This document shows, piece by piece, positions 62,533-64,000 of a stretch of 64,000 bases of DNA (the stretch's first letter is position 1; the number at the start of each line of letters is the position of its first letter). Where the stretch lies: NCBI GenBank assembly GCA_041397725.1, contig JAWKVZ010000002.1:434001-498000 (forward strand). Direction: 5' to 3'. This stretch comes from JAGRKR01 sp041397725. GTDB lineage: Bacteria; Pseudomonadota; Alphaproteobacteria; Rhizobiales; Hyphomicrobiaceae. Position numbers and translations under genes: made by a program. The notes under the pieces were generated by a model. The model was not told the DNA's origin. It saw only the letters and a program-made list of their open reading frames with translations, and ran no database searches.

Positions 62533-63972
62533 TCAACTGTGAACGGAGCAAGAGGCCGGGATCGACAGCGCCGCCGCGAGATCGACGGCGGCGATCCGGT
62601 CGAGCTCGAGCACGCGGTCCCGGATGCGCTCGGCGGCGTCCCGCGAGACGTGCAGGGCGGCATTGGCGAAGAACTTGCGCTCGATGCCCGCGCGGTCGAG
62701 GCCGCGATCGCCGGCGCCGAGATTGACCGGGATGTGCTGCTCCACCGTCTGGCCTGCCGTAGTGCGCACGCTGACGCCGCCCGACATGAACGTCGGGTAG
62801 CCGGACGCCGGGTCCGCCTCGCAGACGATGCGGCGGGTGAGGGAGAGCACGTGCTCGTCCTTCATGGCGGCGTCCGAGAGATCGGCGAGCCCGAAGCGGC
62901 CCTTGAGCAGACAGGTTGCCACCACGTATTGCGCCGAGAATTTCGCATCGTACTCGTTGGCCGGGCGTGTCTTGATCTCGACCGGCTCGGCCACGATCGG
63001 CAGGGTTGGGCCGGGGATCGCCACCCGTACCTCGGCGAGGTCGTCAGCGGTGGGTTTCAGCCGCTTGTGGATCTCGATGGCGGCCTCGGCCGCGCCGTGG
63101 ATGAAATGGCAGACGGGATAGGGCTTGATCGAGGTGCGGGGCAGCTCCCAGTCGTCGCCGAGGCCCGCCGTGATGATCGCGATGTCGGCGTGTGCGGCGT
63201 GCTCCTGAAGATGCGTCTCGAACAGCCCGAAGCGCCCCTCGTAGGGCCGCGAGGGACCGAAGAAGCCGTTGGCGGCGAGCGTCGCGGCGGTGATGCCGGC
63301 CGTCGTGCCCCATCCCGGGTGCAGGCGCTTCGTCCAGGCGCCTTCCTCGAGGAAAACCTGAACGGCGCCCGCGGTGCTGGCGGCGATGCCTTGCGCCGAG
63401 ACGAGGGCGTCGGGCGCGAGCCCCATCAGCCGGCCGGCCACGAGGGCGGCCGCGAAGTGTGTGATGACGCCGGTCGCGTGGAAGCCGACATGGTGGAAGC
63501 CGCCCTTCACCGACGCGCCGATGCGGATGGCCGATTCCATGCCCGCGATGTAGGCGGCGAGCATGTCTTCGCCACTCATGCCGCGTTCCTCCGCGACGCC
63601 GAGGGCGGCGGGCAGGCAAGTGACCGTCGGATGGATGATGGCGGTCAGATGCGAGTCGTCGAAATCGAGGCCGTGCAGCAGCACACCGTTGACGAGCACG
63701 GCATCGCGCAGCGGCAGGCGCTCGGGGCGACCGATGACGGTCGAGCGACCGCTGCCACCGAGCGCTTGGCCGCCGGCCAGCGCGCGAGCCGCGAAGGGGT
63801 AGGTGTTGGCCGCCAGCGCGCAGCCGATGGCGTCGAGCATCAGGTCCTTGGCGCGCTCGCGAACGGCGGCCGGGACATCTGCCAGCTTCATGTCGTGCAC
63901 GAACCGGGCGAGCCCGCGCGCGGGGGAGAGTGAGCCGTCACGCACTGCCGATTGAGCGAGATCCTGCGCCAT
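62533..63972 (-). CDS. MmgE/PrpD family protein
   Basis: A 479-residue protein of the MmgE/PrpD family, which includes 2-methylcitrate dehydratase and cis-aconitate decarboxylase. The opening part carries DLMLDAIGCALAANTYPFAARAL, then HGLDFDDSHLTAIIHPTVTCLPAALG, GFHHVGFHATGVITHFAAA and YPVCHFIHGAAEA. Without prpB/prpC neighbours the substrate is not settled; many members act on other dicarboxylates. ATG 63972 has GGAGG 10 bases upstream; a longer frame reaches 63999. It is complete at both ends. Confidence 0.88.
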   Translation of the reverse strand: MAQDLAQSAVRDGSLSPARGLARFVHDMKLADVPAAVRERAKDLMLDAIGCALAANTYPFAARALAGGQALGGSGRSTVIGRPERLPLRDAVLVNGVLLHGLDFDDSHLTAIIHPTVTCLPAALGVAEERGMSGEDMLAAYIAGMESAIRIGASVKGGFHHVGFHATGVITHFAAALVAGRLMGLAPDALVSAQGIAASTAGAVQVFLEEGAWTKRLHPGWGTTAGITAATLAANGFFGPSRPYEGRFGLFETHLQEHAAHADIAIITAGLGDDWELPRTSIKPYPVCHFIHGAAEAAIEIHKRLKPTADDLAEVRVAIPGPTLPIVAEPVEIKTRPANEYDAKFSAQYVVATCLLKGRFGLADLSDAAMKDEHVLSLTRRIVCEADPASGYPTFMSGGVSVRTTAGQTVEQHIPVNLGAGDRGLDRAGIERKFFANAALHVSRDAAERIRDRVLELDRIAAVDLAAALSIPASCSVHS

Positions 63973-64000
63973 GTTGCGTTTTCCTCCGTAGCGCGCCATC

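Noticed and set aside
1..64000. tRNA, rRNA, CRISPR, insertion sequence, integrase or prophage genes
   Set aside because: Looked for clover-leaf T-arm motifs, spaced direct repeats, transposase or integrase motifs and found none.

Overview
The window looks like a chromosomal segment of a GC-rich alphaproteobacterium, most likely of the order Hyphomicrobiales. The markers are an RcdA/DUF1465 cell-cycle adaptor, a DUF1192 protein, an IalB-family protein, the alphaproteobacterial aa3 cytochrome oxidase operon order (ctaC-ctaD-ctaB-coxF-ctaG-ctaE-DUF983-surf1), a metX-metW pair and a zinc-free L31 protein. I see no rRNA, tRNA, CRISPR array, phage or insertion sequence. The genus cannot be fixed by reading alone.

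Layout. 1-2.8 kb: a left-truncated coxG, a 60-residue protein, a short tandem repeat, and a CysN-CysC-like fusion whose GTPase half has lost its nucleotide-binding motifs while the APS kinase half is intact. 3.1-7.8 kb: a sensor-less histidine kinase directly followed by a HerA/DUF87 ATPase, then a mannose-1-phosphate guanylyltransferase. 7.8-11 kb: two convergent short-chain dehydrogenase-like genes, one without its catalytic motif, and a beta-alanine:pyruvate-type aminotransferase. 11.2-17 kb: a membrane protein with a degenerate EAL domain and repeat-rich linker, a HAD-IIA hydrolase, a quinone oxidoreductase, DUF1192, a possible small RNA with a clear intrinsic terminator, rcdA and rpmE. 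17.2-20.4 kb: an MsbA-like exporter overlapping a HAD hydrolase, and ialB.

21.0-28.0 kb is the cytochrome c oxidase operon with its assembly factors. 29.2-45.7 kb is the most distinctive region: two paralogous solute-binding proteins, two permeases and two ATPases of a peptide-type ABC transporter, running straight into three tandem M20 metallohydrolases, an amidase, a cytoplasmic-looking gamma-glutamyltransferase-like enzyme and an M81 (MlrC-like) metallopeptidase. All point the same way with overlaps or short gaps. It reads as one uptake-and-hydrolysis pathway for amide or gamma-glutamyl-linked compounds whose substrate I cannot name. A ChaC-like gene faces it convergently.

45.7-50.7 kb: tyrC and hisC on the minus strand, divergent from metX-metW. 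50.7-64 kb: mostly minus-strand membrane proteins of unknown function (DUF2339, DUF6064, DUF4153, DUF2189), a cupin, one single and one double NIPSNAP protein, two small unknown proteins, fumC, a Tat-exported aldo/keto reductase and a MmgE/PrpD protein at the right edge.

Most of the window is ordinary core metabolism. Points for a second look are the transporter-hydrolase island, three proteins with lost catalytic motifs, the kinase-HerA pair, the putative small RNA upstream of rcdA, and two palindrome-rich repeat loci.
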